A stretch of DNA of 64,000 bases from Streptomyces sp. A2-16 (GTDB lineage Bacteria; Actinomycetota; Actinomycetes; Streptomycetales; Streptomycetaceae), in contig NZ_CP063808.1 of the NCBI RefSeq assembly GCF_018128905.1, positions 7,316,001-7,380,000 of the forward strand, in the 5' to 3' direction. The notes under the pieces were generated by a model, which saw nothing but the letters and a program-made list of their open reading frames with translations, was not told the origin of the DNA and did not search any database. Position numbers and translations under genes: made by a program. Numbering within the stretch: position 1 is the first letter of the stretch; the number at the start of each line of letters is the position of its first letter. This document shows, piece by piece, positions 50,701-59,163 of this stretch.

Positions 50701-51659
50701 CGGGTCCAGCCGCGCGCGTACCGGTCCGTCGCCTCCACCAGCGCCTCGACCGTGCCGGGGGCCCCGGGGCTGTGCCCCGCCTCGTCGATCACCGTCAACT
50801 CGCTGCCCGGCCAGGCGTGATGGAGCCGCCAGACGGTGCCGAGGAGGTTCCCGAAGTCGAGGCTGCCCTGCACGAGGGTGCCGGGGATGTCCTTCAACAG
50901 GGGCGCGTCGCGCAGGACGGCGCCGTCCTCGTCGAGGAAGTGACCGTTGCCCCAGTAGTGGGTGACGGTACGGGCGAAGCCCATCCGGAACACCGGGTCC
51001 TCGAAACGCTCGACCGATCTGGGCGGGGCGGGAATGGTCGCCGTCTCCCAGTCGGTCCAGGCCCGCGCCGCCCGCTCACGGACCGCCGCGTCGGGCGACT
51101 CCAGCAAGCGGTTGTAGGCGGCGGCGAGGTTCCCGTCCCGCTCGGCGAGGGGCAGCTCGCCGACGAACCGCTCGAAAGCCTCGGGGAAGATCTTCCCCAC
51201 TCCCCTGGTCAGCAGTGCGACCTCGGCATCGGACCCGGTCGCGACGCCCGTCAGCACGAGCTCCGTCACGGCCTGCGGATGCGTCTGCGCGTACCGCAAC
51301 CCCAGCACCGACCCGAACGACAGACCCCACACCAGCCACCGCTCGATCCCCAGATGCCGCCGCAGCAACTCCAGGTCCGCGATGAGACGCGGGGTCGTGT
51401 TGACGCTCATGTCGGTGTCGTACGCGCTCGCGTGCGGCCTCGACCGCCCGGCACCGCGCTGGTCCAGCAGCACGATCCGGTACGCGGCGGGGTCGAACAG
51501 CCGGCGCGCCCACGGCGTGCACCCTGACCCCGGACCGCCGTGCAGCACCACCGCCGGCTTGCCGTCCGGGTTCCCGCAGGTCTCCCAGTACACGAGGTTG
51601 CCGTCGCCGACGTCGAGCATGCCGTGGTCGTGGGGTTCGATCTCCGGGTAGAGAGGCAT
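50697..51659 (-). CDS. pip: Proline iminopeptidase (alpha/beta hydrolase, S33)
   Basis: Releases N-terminal proline from peptides. 320 residues. The family oxyanion motif VVLHGGPGSGCTP (about 36-48), RIVLLDQRGAGRSRPHAS (about 60-77), the nucleophile elbow WGLSFGSVLGLRYAQ (Ser near 113), catalytic Asp in LVQGSLDFGN and His in EAGHSPGA at the end. The elbow reads GLSFGS where GGSWGS is common in Pip; this is a conservative change. The cap domain includes ARAWTDWETATI (about 196-207), which holds the Trp-Glu pair recognising the amino terminus. TAGGGT lies 6 nt before the ATG: leaderless. Confidence 0.92.
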   Translation of the reverse strand: MPLYPEIEPHDHGMLDVGDGNLVYWETCGNPDGKPAVVLHGGPGSGCTPWARRLFDPAAYRIVLLDQRGAGRSRPHASAYDTDMSVNTTPRLIADLELLRRHLGIERWLVWGLSFGSVLGLRYAQTHPQAVTELVLTGVATGSDAEVALLTRGVGKIFPEAFERFVGELPLAERDGNLAAAYNRLLESPDAAVRERAARAWTDWETATIPAPPRSVERFEDPVFRMGFARTVTHYWGNGHFLDEDGAVLRDAPLLKDIPGTLVQGSLDFGNLLGTVWRLHHAWPGSELTVIDEAGHSPGAPGTVEALVEATDRYARGWTR

Positions 51660-51668
51660 CCGGCGACC

Positions 51669-52400
51669 CTAACCGTCGTACGACGGCCTCGTCGTCCCGT
51701 TTTCGCCGGTACGGCCCCGCAGTCCCGCCGCCTCGGCCGCCGTGCGCAGCACGTCCCGCAGCATCTCGGGCGTGAGCTTGCCGGTGAAGGTGTTGCGCTG
51801 ACTGACGTGGAAGCAGCCGAAGAGTTCGAGGCCGTCGAGCGGGACGCGCGTCCCGTGGCCGAAGGCGGGCCTCGGCCGGGGCACGCTCCAGCCCGCCTCG
51901 GCGAACGCGGGCAGCGCGGCCTGCCAGCCGAAGGCCCCGAGCACGACCACGGACCGCAGCGTCGGCCGCAGCAGGTTCAGCTCCTGGACCAGCCAGGGCC
52001 GGCAGGTGTCACGCTCCCCGGGGGTCGGCTTGTTGGCGGGCGGGGCGCAGTGCACGGGCGAGGTGATCCGCACGCCGTGCAGCTCCAGTCCGTCGTCCGC
52101 GGTCACGGCGGTCGGCTGCGAGGCCAGCCCGACGTCGTACAGCGCCTGGTACAGCACGTCCCCGGAACGGTCACCGGTGAACATCCGCCCGGTGCGGTTC
52201 CCGCCGTGCGCGGCCGGCGCGAGCCCGACGATCAGCATCCGCGCGTCCGGCGGCCCGAACCCTGGCACCGGCCGGCCCCAGTAGGTCCAGTCGGCGAACG
52301 CGGCCCGCTTGGTCCGGGCCACCTCCTCCCGCCAGTCGACCAACCGCGGGCAGGCACGACAGCCCGAGATCCGGCGGTCGAGATCGGCCAGGGCATCCAC
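51669..52400 (-). CDS. Uracil-DNA glycosylase, family 5 (UDGb-type)
   Basis: Excises uracil, and in this family also hypoxanthine or xanthine, from DNA. 243 residues. The N-terminal ISGCRACPRLVDWREEVART supplies two of the cysteines that hold the FeS cluster. The catalytic loop is VGLAPAAHGGNRTGRMFTGD (about 68-87; family 5 has Ala in place of the motif A acid). A further cysteine region is PVHCAPPANKPTPGERDTC (about 124-142). The end has GCFHVSQRNTFTGKLT. TACCGT lies 6 nt before the GTG, a leaderless pattern, though GGAG is also just upstream. No damage-box motif is seen here. Confidence 0.94.
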   Translation of the reverse strand: MDALADLDRRISGCRACPRLVDWREEVARTKRAAFADWTYWGRPVPGFGPPDARMLIVGLAPAAHGGNRTGRMFTGDRSGDVLYQALYDVGLASQPTAVTADDGLELHGVRITSPVHCAPPANKPTPGERDTCRPWLVQELNLLRPTLRSVVVLGAFGWQAALPAFAEAGWSVPRPRPAFGHGTRVPLDGLELFGCFHVSQRNTFTGKLTPEMLRDVLRTAAEAAGLRGRTGENGTTRPSYDG

Positions 52401-52523
52401 GGCTCCACGGTACGGCCGGACCGCCGGGACGCCGACGGCCAGGGCCGGGCGGCCGGACCGCGCTGCCCGGCACCCCCCGGAAAACCACCTGGGACCCGCG
52501 CTCCCGCGTACTAAGGTCGGACC

Positions 52524-53146
<623 letters not shown>

Positions 53147-53147
<1 letters not shown>

Positions 53148-53202
53148 CCGCCGTGAGGCCGGCGCCCTCCCCTAAGGGCGAGGGCGCCGGCCTCACGGCG
53201 GT
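53147..53202. terminator. Bidirectional terminator between the S4 and DoxX genes
   Basis: A 23-bp perfect stem (ACCGCCGTGAGGCCGGCGCC continuing to 53169, paired with 53180-53202) and a 10-nt loop. The stem begins at the last base of the S4 stop codon and ends 18 bp before the DoxX stop. Confidence 0.9.
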
Positions 53203-53219
53203 GACCGCGGCCGCTCCCG

Positions 53220-53684
53220 TCATGCCCGTCGTCGCACCAGTCGCAGCAGGTCCGCGTTGTGCCGGCGCCGGGCCCAGGCGATCAGGGCGAGGGGGACGAT
53301 CAGGATGAGCGGAGTCGCCGCGTTCTCCCCGTCGAAGTACGTGAGCTGGACGACGAACGCGCCGACCATCAGCCCGCTCAGCGCCATGGCCGCCACCGAC
53401 TGCAGCACCGGGATCAGCAGGGCGATCCCTCCGGCCAGTTCGAGCACGCCGATGGTGTACATCCCCGCGCTCCCCCAGCCCATCCTGTCGAAGCCCTCGG
53501 CGGCCGAGGGGTGCGCGATCAGCTTGGGCAGCGCGCTCGCGATCACGTAGAAGAGGGCGAGCACGACCTGCAGGGCGCGCAGGGCGATCCGGGCGCGGCG
53601 GCCGCGGGAGGTCGAGGACTCGGCGATGACGGGGGCGGCGGTGGAAGCGGCGGTACGGGTGACGGGGACGGTGGTCTCGGACAT
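53220..53684 (-). CDS. DoxX family membrane protein
   Basis: A 154-residue inner-membrane protein with four helices: ALRALQVVLALFYVIASALP (about 35-54), GMYTIGVLELAGGIALLIPV (about 74-93), AAMALSGLMVGAFVVQLTYF (about 98-117) and TPLILIVPLALIAWA (about 123-137). The segment GFDRMGWGSAGMYTIGVLELAGG is the DoxX family signature (thiosulfate:quinone oxidoreductase subunit-like), though many members act in redox stress responses with unknown partners. The N-terminal 30 residues are a polar, Ser/Thr-rich cytoplasmic leader. AGGAGA lies ahead of the ATG. No thiosulfate genes are nearby. Confidence 0.9.
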   Translation of the reverse strand: MSETTVPVTRTAASTAAPVIAESSTSRGRRARIALRALQVVLALFYVIASALPKLIAHPSAAEGFDRMGWGSAGMYTIGVLELAGGIALLIPVLQSVAAMALSGLMVGAFVVQLTYFDGENAATPLILIVPLALIAWARRRHNADLLRLVRRRA

Positions 53685-53870
53685 CGGGATCTCCTGGGGA
53701 AGCGGTCCGTGTTGCTGTCAGGGAGGTAGACCGGCCCCCGCACCCGAACTCATCGCCGCCGCACGACCGTTCTCTCACCGACCGCTCCGGGCCGTATGAC
53801 GAGCCGCCCACGTCCGGGCAGCCGGCGAACCGGCCCGCCCGCGCCAGGGGGCGAGCCCGTCACGCCCGCG

Positions 53871-54770
53871 CTACCAGGCGAACCAGCCGCGCCCGATGTA
53901 CCAGTGGCCACCGGCCCGCAGGTGATCGCCCACGGCCCGCTCCAGCGCCGTCCGCCGCGGCAGGCTCTCCACCGGCAGCTCCGGGTCCCCGAACACGAAC
54001 TGCACCGGCTCGGTGTCCTCCGGTCCCGCGTCCGCGGGGGCGAGCCGGAAACGCTCCTGGAACCGGACGATGTTGGAGTCCGCGGGCAGGTACTCCTTCA
54101 ACTGCGGGTCCAGCAGCCAGGAATGGCACAGCGCGGCCGGATACGGCTCCTCCGGGAAGTGCCGGGCGAAGAACTCGGCGGCCAGGGCGAGCGAACGATC
54201 GCAGGCTTCAGGGGAGAGCGGTCCGAGGAAGTCGGGGATGTGCAGGCTCAGACAGGGCGTGCCGAGGGGGATGTCCAGCCCCGCCGCCGAGAACGCCCTG
54301 CTGTTCCACGGCCCGTACCGGGTCCGCTCGAACTGGAGCCGCCCCAGCTGGTACAGCTCGCCCCGCGAGTGCCGGGTCAGCCAGCGCGGTGACGCCACGC
54401 CCGCCCTGCCGTACCGCCTGCGGTGCACGGCCATGTTCCGCCCGAGGTCGGCGAGGGTGCGCCGGGACACCTCGGCCGGGATGCCGCGCTCGCGGTGGTA
54501 CGCGCGCGTGTGCGGCAGCGCGGCCACGAACACGTAGACGGGGAAGCAGCGTTGGAGGGCGCCGGCCGGCCAGTCGAGCTCGGGCAGGACGACCGGGTCG
54601 TCGGCCCTGCCGATGTCCCGGACGAGTTCGTCGACGGAGTGTTCCAGGAAGCGCCGCAGCTCCGGGTCGTCCATGACCCGTCGGCCCATCCGTACGAGTT
54701 CGCTCACGTCCTCGTGCGGTACAGCGAGTTCCACCAGCACCTCGGCCAGTTCGTCGGCGTCCGGAAGCAC
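53871..54770 (-). CDS. Acyltransferase domain-containing protein (GNAT-like)
   Basis: A 299-residue protein of the actinobacterial acyltransferase-domain family, with an N-terminal helical region (DADELAEVLVELAVPHEDVSE) and a C-terminal acyltransferase fold. Conserved-looking stretches are VYVFVAALPHTRAYHRERGI (about 77-96), YQLGRLQFERTRYGPW (about 138-153), CLSLHIPDFLGPLSPEACD (about 171-189) and AALCHSWLLDPQLKEYLP (about 211-228). No textbook catalytic motif can be named, so the acyl donor is unassigned. GTG has GGGAGG 6-7 nt upstream. It is divergent from the DUF6343 gene. Confidence in the family name is moderate. Confidence 0.72.
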   Translation of the reverse strand: MLPDADELAEVLVELAVPHEDVSELVRMGRRVMDDPELRRFLEHSVDELVRDIGRADDPVVLPELDWPAGALQRCFPVYVFVAALPHTRAYHRERGIPAEVSRRTLADLGRNMAVHRRRYGRAGVASPRWLTRHSRGELYQLGRLQFERTRYGPWNSRAFSAAGLDIPLGTPCLSLHIPDFLGPLSPEACDRSLALAAEFFARHFPEEPYPAALCHSWLLDPQLKEYLPADSNIVRFQERFRLAPADAGPEDTEPVQFVFGDPELPVESLPRRTALERAVGDHLRAGGHWYIGRGWFAW

Positions 54771-54794
54771 GCGGTGACCTCCCTCTTCGGCCCT

Positions 54795-54824
54795 TTGGTC
54801 AACGTCCGTTCCGAAGAGTACGTT
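54795..54824 (+). promoter_or_regulatory. Predicted promoter of the DUF6343 gene
   Basis: TTGGTC, 18 nt, TACGTT, followed by AAGGAAGGAG and an ATG at 54848. Confidence 0.42.
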
Positions 54825-54847
54825 GCAAGGAAGGAGTGGTGATCCGG

Positions 54848-55114
54848 ATGCGTACAGGCAGTGAGCCGACGACGGCGCGCAGTGCGCTGCGGGCCCGGTT
54901 CTGGCTGAGCGTGTGGGGTCTGGTCTGGGCGATCTTCGGTACGGCCGCGTTCGCGCTGGCGGGCCGTCCCGGCTGGGCCATCGCCTGCGGAGTGCTCTGG
55001 CTGGTGATCACCGTCGACACGACGATGATCCTCAGGCACATCCGTCAGGGCCCGCACTACCAGCCGGGCCCCGACATCCCGCCGTACCGGCCGCCGGAGA
55101 ACGGCCGCCGCTGA
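54848..55114 (+). CDS. DUF6343 family membrane protein
   Basis: An 88-residue protein with two hydrophobic helices (FWLSVWGLVWAIFGTAAFAL, about 17-36, and GWAIACGVLWLVITVDTTMI, about 41-60) and a polar Pro-rich tail (HYQPGPDIPPYRPPEN) that should lie in the cytoplasm or wall. The start MRTGSEPTTARSALRARFWL is typical of the Streptomyces DUF6343 family. An upstream GTG (54839) lies too close to the AAGGAG to be used. Function unknown; small two-helix proteins of this size often serve as membrane adaptors, which is speculation. Confidence 0.82.
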   Translation: MRTGSEPTTARSALRARFWLSVWGLVWAIFGTAAFALAGRPGWAIACGVLWLVITVDTTMILRHIRQGPHYQPGPDIPPYRPPENGRR

Positions 55115-55139
55115 CCGCCGCGGGAAGCCGGCACGCAGT

Positions 55140-55526
55140 TCAGGACTCGGAGTCGAACCGCGCCGCCTTCAGGAACTCCGGGTTCGGGTCCAGGGCGGCC
55201 GCCAGCCGGAAGTGCCGCCTGGCCTGGTCGGACCGTCCCTGTCGCTCATAGGTGCGGGCGAGCGCGAAGTGCGCGAAGGCGTTGTCCGGCTCGCGTTCCA
55301 GGACGATGGTGAACTCCAGCTCCGCGGGCCGCAGTTGCGCGGCGGCGAAGAAGGCCCGCGCGCGCAGCAGCCGGGCGGCGGTGTTCTCCGGGTGGGCGGC
55401 GATGACGGAGTCGAGCAGCTTCACCGCGCCCCGAGGGTCCCGCGCGGTGAGCAACTGCTCGGCCGCGCGGAAGTCGATGACATGCGTCTCCGGAGTACGT
55501 CCGGTCGATCCGCTGATCTCGGGCAC
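55140..55526 (-). CDS. Tetratricopeptide repeat protein
   Basis: A 128-residue protein with three TPR-like helical hairpins (FRAAEQLLTARDPRGAVKLL, about 19-38; PENTAARLLRARAFFAAAQL, about 46-65; NAFAHFALARTYERQGRSDQ, about 81-100) of a protein-protein interaction scaffold. No signal peptide and no other domain. The GTG start has GGAAGGA 6-7 nt upstream. coaE lies 50 bp upstream on the same strand, so co-transcription is possible. The partner is unknown. Confidence 0.87.
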   Translation of the reverse strand: MPEISGSTGRTPETHVIDFRAAEQLLTARDPRGAVKLLDSVIAAHPENTAARLLRARAFFAAAQLRPAELEFTIVLEREPDNAFAHFALARTYERQGRSDQARRHFRLAAALDPNPEFLKAARFDSES

Positions 55527-55576
55527 GGCTCAGTCCTTCCCTCACTGGAAGGGTTCAACGCCCGGACCGGGGGACG

Positions 55577-56194
55577 CTATTCCTGTGACTGCCGGGACGC
55601 GCGCGCCCGTCGTACGAGATCGCCCCATACCTCCCGCACGCGTCGGTGCAGTTCATCGAGGGGTACGTCGTTGTCGATGACGACGTCCGCGATCTCCAGG
55701 CGCTTCTCGCGGGTCGCCTGGGCGGCCATGCGCGCGCGTGCGTCCTGCTCGGTCATGCCGCGCAGCCTGACGAGCCGGTCGAGCTGGGTCTCGGGGCTCG
55801 CGTCGACGACGACCACGAGGTCGTAGAGCGGGGCGAGGGCGTTCTCGGCGAGGAGCGGGACGTCGTGGACGACGACGGCGTCCTCGGCGGCGGCTGATTC
55901 GAGCTCGCGGGACCGGGCGCCCACCAGGGGATGCACGATCGAGTTCAGCACGGCGAGCCGGTCCGGGTCGGCGAAGACGATGGAGCCCAGCCGGGGACGG
56001 TCGAGACTGCCGTCCTCGGCCAGCACCTCCTCGCCGAACGCCTGCACGACCGCGTCGAGGCCGGGGGTGCCCGGCGCGACGACCTCGCGCGCGATGCGGT
56101 CGGCGTCGATCAGGACGGCGCCGTGCTCCACGAGGAGCCTCGACACCTCGCTCTTGCCGGCGCCGATACCGCCGGTCAGGCCCACCTTCAGCAT
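55577..56194 (-). CDS. coaE: Dephospho-CoA kinase
   Basis: Last step of coenzyme A synthesis: phosphorylates the 3'-OH of dephospho-CoA. 205 residues, usual length. P-loop VGLTGGIGAGKSEVSRLL (about 4-21), substrate region LIDADRIAREVVAPGT (about 28-43), DVPLLAENALAPLYDLVVVV (about 110-129) and the lid LVRLRGMTEQDARARMAAQ. TAGGCT (56202-56207) lies 7 nt before the ATG with no ribosome binding site, so a leaderless mRNA is likely. The PAC2 gene upstream on the same strand is 31 bp away and both may be read together. Confidence 0.96.
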   Translation of the reverse strand: MLKVGLTGGIGAGKSEVSRLLVEHGAVLIDADRIAREVVAPGTPGLDAVVQAFGEEVLAEDGSLDRPRLGSIVFADPDRLAVLNSIVHPLVGARSRELESAAAEDAVVVHDVPLLAENALAPLYDLVVVVDASPETQLDRLVRLRGMTEQDARARMAAQATREKRLEIADVVIDNDVPLDELHRRVREVWGDLVRRARASRQSQE

Positions 56195-56225
56195 GAGCGG
56201 AAGCCTAGACGGTGCTCGCCGTGTG

Positions 56226-57164
56226 TCAGTTGTCGCCTTCCCGTTCCGCCAGGAAGCGCTCGAACTCCTTGCCGATCTCGTCGGCGGACGGGATGTCCAC
56301 GGGTTCGGCGAGCATGTTGCCCCTGGATTCCGCGCCGGCAGCCGCGTCGTACTGGTGCTCCAGACCCTGGACGAGGGCCACGAGGTCCTCGTCGCCCTCC
56401 TGGATCTGGCGGTCGATCTCGGTCTGGGTGCGGTGGGCGTCGGTGCGCAGGCCGTGGGCGATGCCGGGCAGGACCATGCCGGTGGCGGCCGTGATGGCCT
56501 CCAGGACGGTCAGGGCGGCGTCGGGGTAGGGCGAGCGGGCGATGTAGTGCGGGACGTGCGCCGCGACGCCCAGGACGTCGTGGCCCGCCTCCATGAGCCG
56601 GTACTCGACGAGGGCCTCGGCGCTGCCGGGCACCTGCGCCTCCTCGAAGGGGCTGCGGTGGCCGGGGACGAGGTCGTGCCGGTTGCCGTGCGGGGTGAGG
56701 CCGACGGGCCGGGTGTGCGGGACGCCCATGGGGATGCCGTGGAAGTTCACGGACAGCCGGACGCCGAGCCGCTCCACGATCTGCTGGACGGCCGCGGCGA
56801 AGCGCTCCCATTCCACGTCCGGCTCCGGGCCCGACAGCAGCAGGAAGGGCGCTCCGGTGGCGTCCTGGACGAGTCGCACGTCGATCGTGGGCTCTTCGTA
56901 GTCCGTCCACCGGTCGCGCTTGAACGTGAGCAGCGGACGGCGGGCGCGGTAGTCCACGAGCCGGTCGTGGTCGAAACGGGCCACGACCTGGTTCGGCAGC
57001 GAGTCGAGCAGCCGGTCGACGATCTGGTCGCCGGTCTCGCCCGCGTCGATGTATCCGTCGAAGTGGTAGAGCATGACCAGACCGGCCGACTCCTGCGCGA
57101 GCGCCATGTCGACGACGGCGAGGCCCTTGGGCTCCCATGCGTACAAACCCTGCGGATCAAGCAC
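56226..57164 (-). CDS. PAC2 family protein (proteasome assembly chaperone-like)
   Basis: A 312-residue PAC2-fold protein. PAC2 proteins in eukaryotes help assemble the 20S proteasome; actinobacteria have proteasomes but the bacterial PAC2 role is unproved. Marks: VMLYHFDGYIDAGETGDQIV (about 30-49), VARFDHDRLVDYRARRPLLT (about 61-80), FLLLSGPEPDVEWERFAAAV (about 106-125), HGIPMGVPHTRPVGLTPHGN (about 142-161) and HVPHYIARSPYPDAAL. The C-terminal ~45 residues are charged (DEIGKEFERFLAEREGDN). GTG has GAGGAGGAG 7-8 nt ahead. Confidence 0.92.
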   Translation of the reverse strand: MLDPQGLYAWEPKGLAVVDMALAQESAGLVMLYHFDGYIDAGETGDQIVDRLLDSLPNQVVARFDHDRLVDYRARRPLLTFKRDRWTDYEEPTIDVRLVQDATGAPFLLLSGPEPDVEWERFAAAVQQIVERLGVRLSVNFHGIPMGVPHTRPVGLTPHGNRHDLVPGHRSPFEEAQVPGSAEALVEYRLMEAGHDVLGVAAHVPHYIARSPYPDAALTVLEAITAATGMVLPGIAHGLRTDAHRTQTEIDRQIQEGDEDLVALVQGLEHQYDAAAGAESRGNMLAEPVDIPSADEIGKEFERFLAEREGDN

Positions 57165-57283
57165 AGTGACCGCTCCTCCTCGTGTTCATACGCTTCAACA
57201 CGCCCTGGAACAGCGGCATTCCCATCCACGGCCCTGATCAGGCCATCTCTTACGGCCTTTTCATGTCAGCGGCCGAGAACACC

Positions 57284-57315
57284 GAAGGGCCGCACCTCGA
57301 AAGGTACGGCCCTTC
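57284..57315. terminator. Terminator downstream of rpsA
   Basis: GAAGGGCCGCACCT (57284-57297), CGAA loop, AGGTACGGCCCTTC (57302-57315): 14-bp stem with one C-A mismatch. It lies 28 bp past the rpsA stop, in the 179-bp gap to the PAC2 gene. Confidence 0.8.
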
Positions 57316-57343
57316 AGTTCAAGAGCTACTGCTCAGTGAGCGT

Positions 57344-58846
57344 TCAGCTCTGGCCACCCGCGAGCTTCTCGCGGAGCGCGGCCAGCGCCTCGTCCGACGC
57401 GAGAGCGCCGGAGGTGTCCGCACCCTCGGAGGAGTACGAACCGCCACCGCCACCCGCGGCCGGAGCGGCACCCGCAGCGTCCCCGCCCTCGGCCGCGGCA
57501 GCGGCGTCGGCCTCACGGGACTTGATGACCTGCTGCTGGTGCTGCTCGAAGCGGGTCTGCGCCTCGGCGTACTGGTTCTCCCACACCTCACGCTGGGATT
57601 CGAAGCCCTCGAGCCAGTCGTTGGTCTCGGGGTCGAAGCCCTCGGGGTAGATGTAGTTGCCCTGGTCGTCGTACGACGCGGCCATGCCGTACAGGGTCGG
57701 GTCGAACTCGACCGTCGCCGGGTCGGCACCGAAGGCCTCGTTGGCCTGCTTCAGCGAGAGGCTGATGCGACGGCGCTCGAGGTCGATGTCGATGACCTTG
57801 ACGAAGATCTCGTCGTTGACCTGGACGACCTGCTCCGGGATCTCCACGTGGCGCTCGGCCAGCTCGGAGATGTGGACCAGACCCTCGATGCCCTCGTCCA
57901 CGCGGACGAACGCACCGAACGGAACCAGCTTCGTGACCTTGCCGGGCACGACCTGGCCGATCTGGTGGGTGCGGGCGAACTGCTGCCACGGGTCTTCCTG
58001 GGTCGCCTTCAGCGACAGGGAGACACGCTCGCGGTCCATGTCCACGTCGAGGACCTCGACGGTGACTTCCTGGCCGACCTCGACAACCTCGGACGGGTGG
58101 TCGATGTGCTTCCAGGAGAGCTCGGAGACGTGGACCAGACCGTCGACGCCACCCAGGTCCACGAAGGCACCGAAGTTGACGATCGAGGAGACCACGCCGG
58201 AGCGGACCTGACCCTTCTGGAGGGTCGTGAGGAACGTCTGGCGGACCTCGGACTGGGTCTGCTCCAGCCAGGCACGGCGGGACAGGACCACGTTGTTGCG
58301 GTTCTTGTCCAGCTCGATGATCTTGGCCTCGAGCTCCTTGCCCACGTAGGGCTGGAGGTCGCGGACACGGCGCATCTCGACGAGGGAAGCCGGGAGGAAG
58401 CCACGGAGGCCGATGTCGAGGATGAGACCACCCTTGACGACCTCGATGACGGTACCGGTGACGATCCCGTCCTCTTCCTTGATCTTCTCGATGGTGCCCC
58501 AGGCACGCTCGTACTGGGCGCGCTTCTTCGAGAGGATCAGGCGGCCTTCCTTGTCCTCCTTCTGGAGAACAAGGGCCTCGATCTCGTCACCGACGGCGAC
58601 GACCTCATTGGGGTCGACGTCGTGCTTGATCGAGAGCTCGCGGCTCGGGATAACGCCTTCGGTCTTGTAACCGATGTCGAGCAGGACCTCGTCCCGGTCG
58701 ACCTTCACGATGACGCCGTCGACGATGTCGCCGTCGTTGAAGTACTTGATCGTCTCGTCGATCGCGGCGAGGAAGGCTTCCTCGTTACCGATGTCGTTGA
58801 CCGCTACCTGCGGGGTGGTGGCGGTGGTCTCGGTGCTGCTCGTCAT
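57344..58846 (-). CDS. rpsA: 30S ribosomal protein S1
   Basis: Binds mRNA upstream of starts and aids 30S initiation. The 500-residue actinobacterial form has four S1 domains, starting near VDGVIVKVDRDEVLLDIGYK (about 43-62), TGTVIEVVKGGLILDIGLRG (about 124-143), RSGVVSSIVNFGAFVDLGGV (about 209-228) and VPGKVTKLVPFGAFVRVDEG (about 294-313). An acidic/Gly/Ala-rich tail ends ASDEALAALREKLAGGQS. The ATG has only a weak, distant GGAG, as is common for rpsA. A canonical promoter lies about 200 bp upstream. Confidence 0.97.
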   Translation of the reverse strand: MTSSTETTATTPQVAVNDIGNEEAFLAAIDETIKYFNDGDIVDGVIVKVDRDEVLLDIGYKTEGVIPSRELSIKHDVDPNEVVAVGDEIEALVLQKEDKEGRLILSKKRAQYERAWGTIEKIKEEDGIVTGTVIEVVKGGLILDIGLRGFLPASLVEMRRVRDLQPYVGKELEAKIIELDKNRNNVVLSRRAWLEQTQSEVRQTFLTTLQKGQVRSGVVSSIVNFGAFVDLGGVDGLVHVSELSWKHIDHPSEVVEVGQEVTVEVLDVDMDRERVSLSLKATQEDPWQQFARTHQIGQVVPGKVTKLVPFGAFVRVDEGIEGLVHISELAERHVEIPEQVVQVNDEIFVKVIDIDLERRRISLSLKQANEAFGADPATVEFDPTLYGMAASYDDQGNYIYPEGFDPETNDWLEGFESQREVWENQYAEAQTRFEQHQQQVIKSREADAAAAAEGGDAAGAAPAAGGGGGSYSSEGADTSGALASDEALAALREKLAGGQS

Positions 58847-59038
58847 GTGGGAAAGGGCTCCGGTACGGACATTGAAGTCGTAGGTACTGCTTACGCCGGG
58901 AGCCCGTTTCGCTCTGAAGAAGCCGGACAGCCAAGGAAGCGCCACACAAAACCACTGGTGGCGCCTCGAGAACCGAGGGGACATACAACAGATGCGAGCG
59001 CGACCTGCTACGTCTGAGGTGCGCAGGCCCGCAGCGCA
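58847..59038 (-). promoter_or_regulatory. Long 5' leader of rpsA (about 190 nt)
   Basis: Between the predicted transcription start near 59037 and the ATG there is no gene. A hairpin with stem GCGCCAC/GTGGCGC (58939-58945 with 58958-58964) is visible. The length allows autogenous control by S1, as known in E. coli, but no specific site is identified. Confidence 0.55.
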
Positions 59039-59044
59039 ACTTGT

Positions 59045-59073
59045 AGCATACGGGGGCAGCCGGACAGGGTCAA
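59045..59073 (-). promoter_or_regulatory. Housekeeping promoter of rpsA
   Basis: On the minus strand TTGACC (59073-59068), 17 nt, TATGCT (59050-59045): the best sigma-70-type match in the window. Transcription would start near 59037. The other half of this 317-bp gap shows no gene. Confidence 0.85.
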
Positions 59074-59163
59074 TGCGCGAAGGCGCACACCCGGGGCGGA
59101 TCGCCGCATACCCGGCACAAAACCTGTCCCACGAGGCCACGCGCGTGCGACGGCGTCCCTTTT

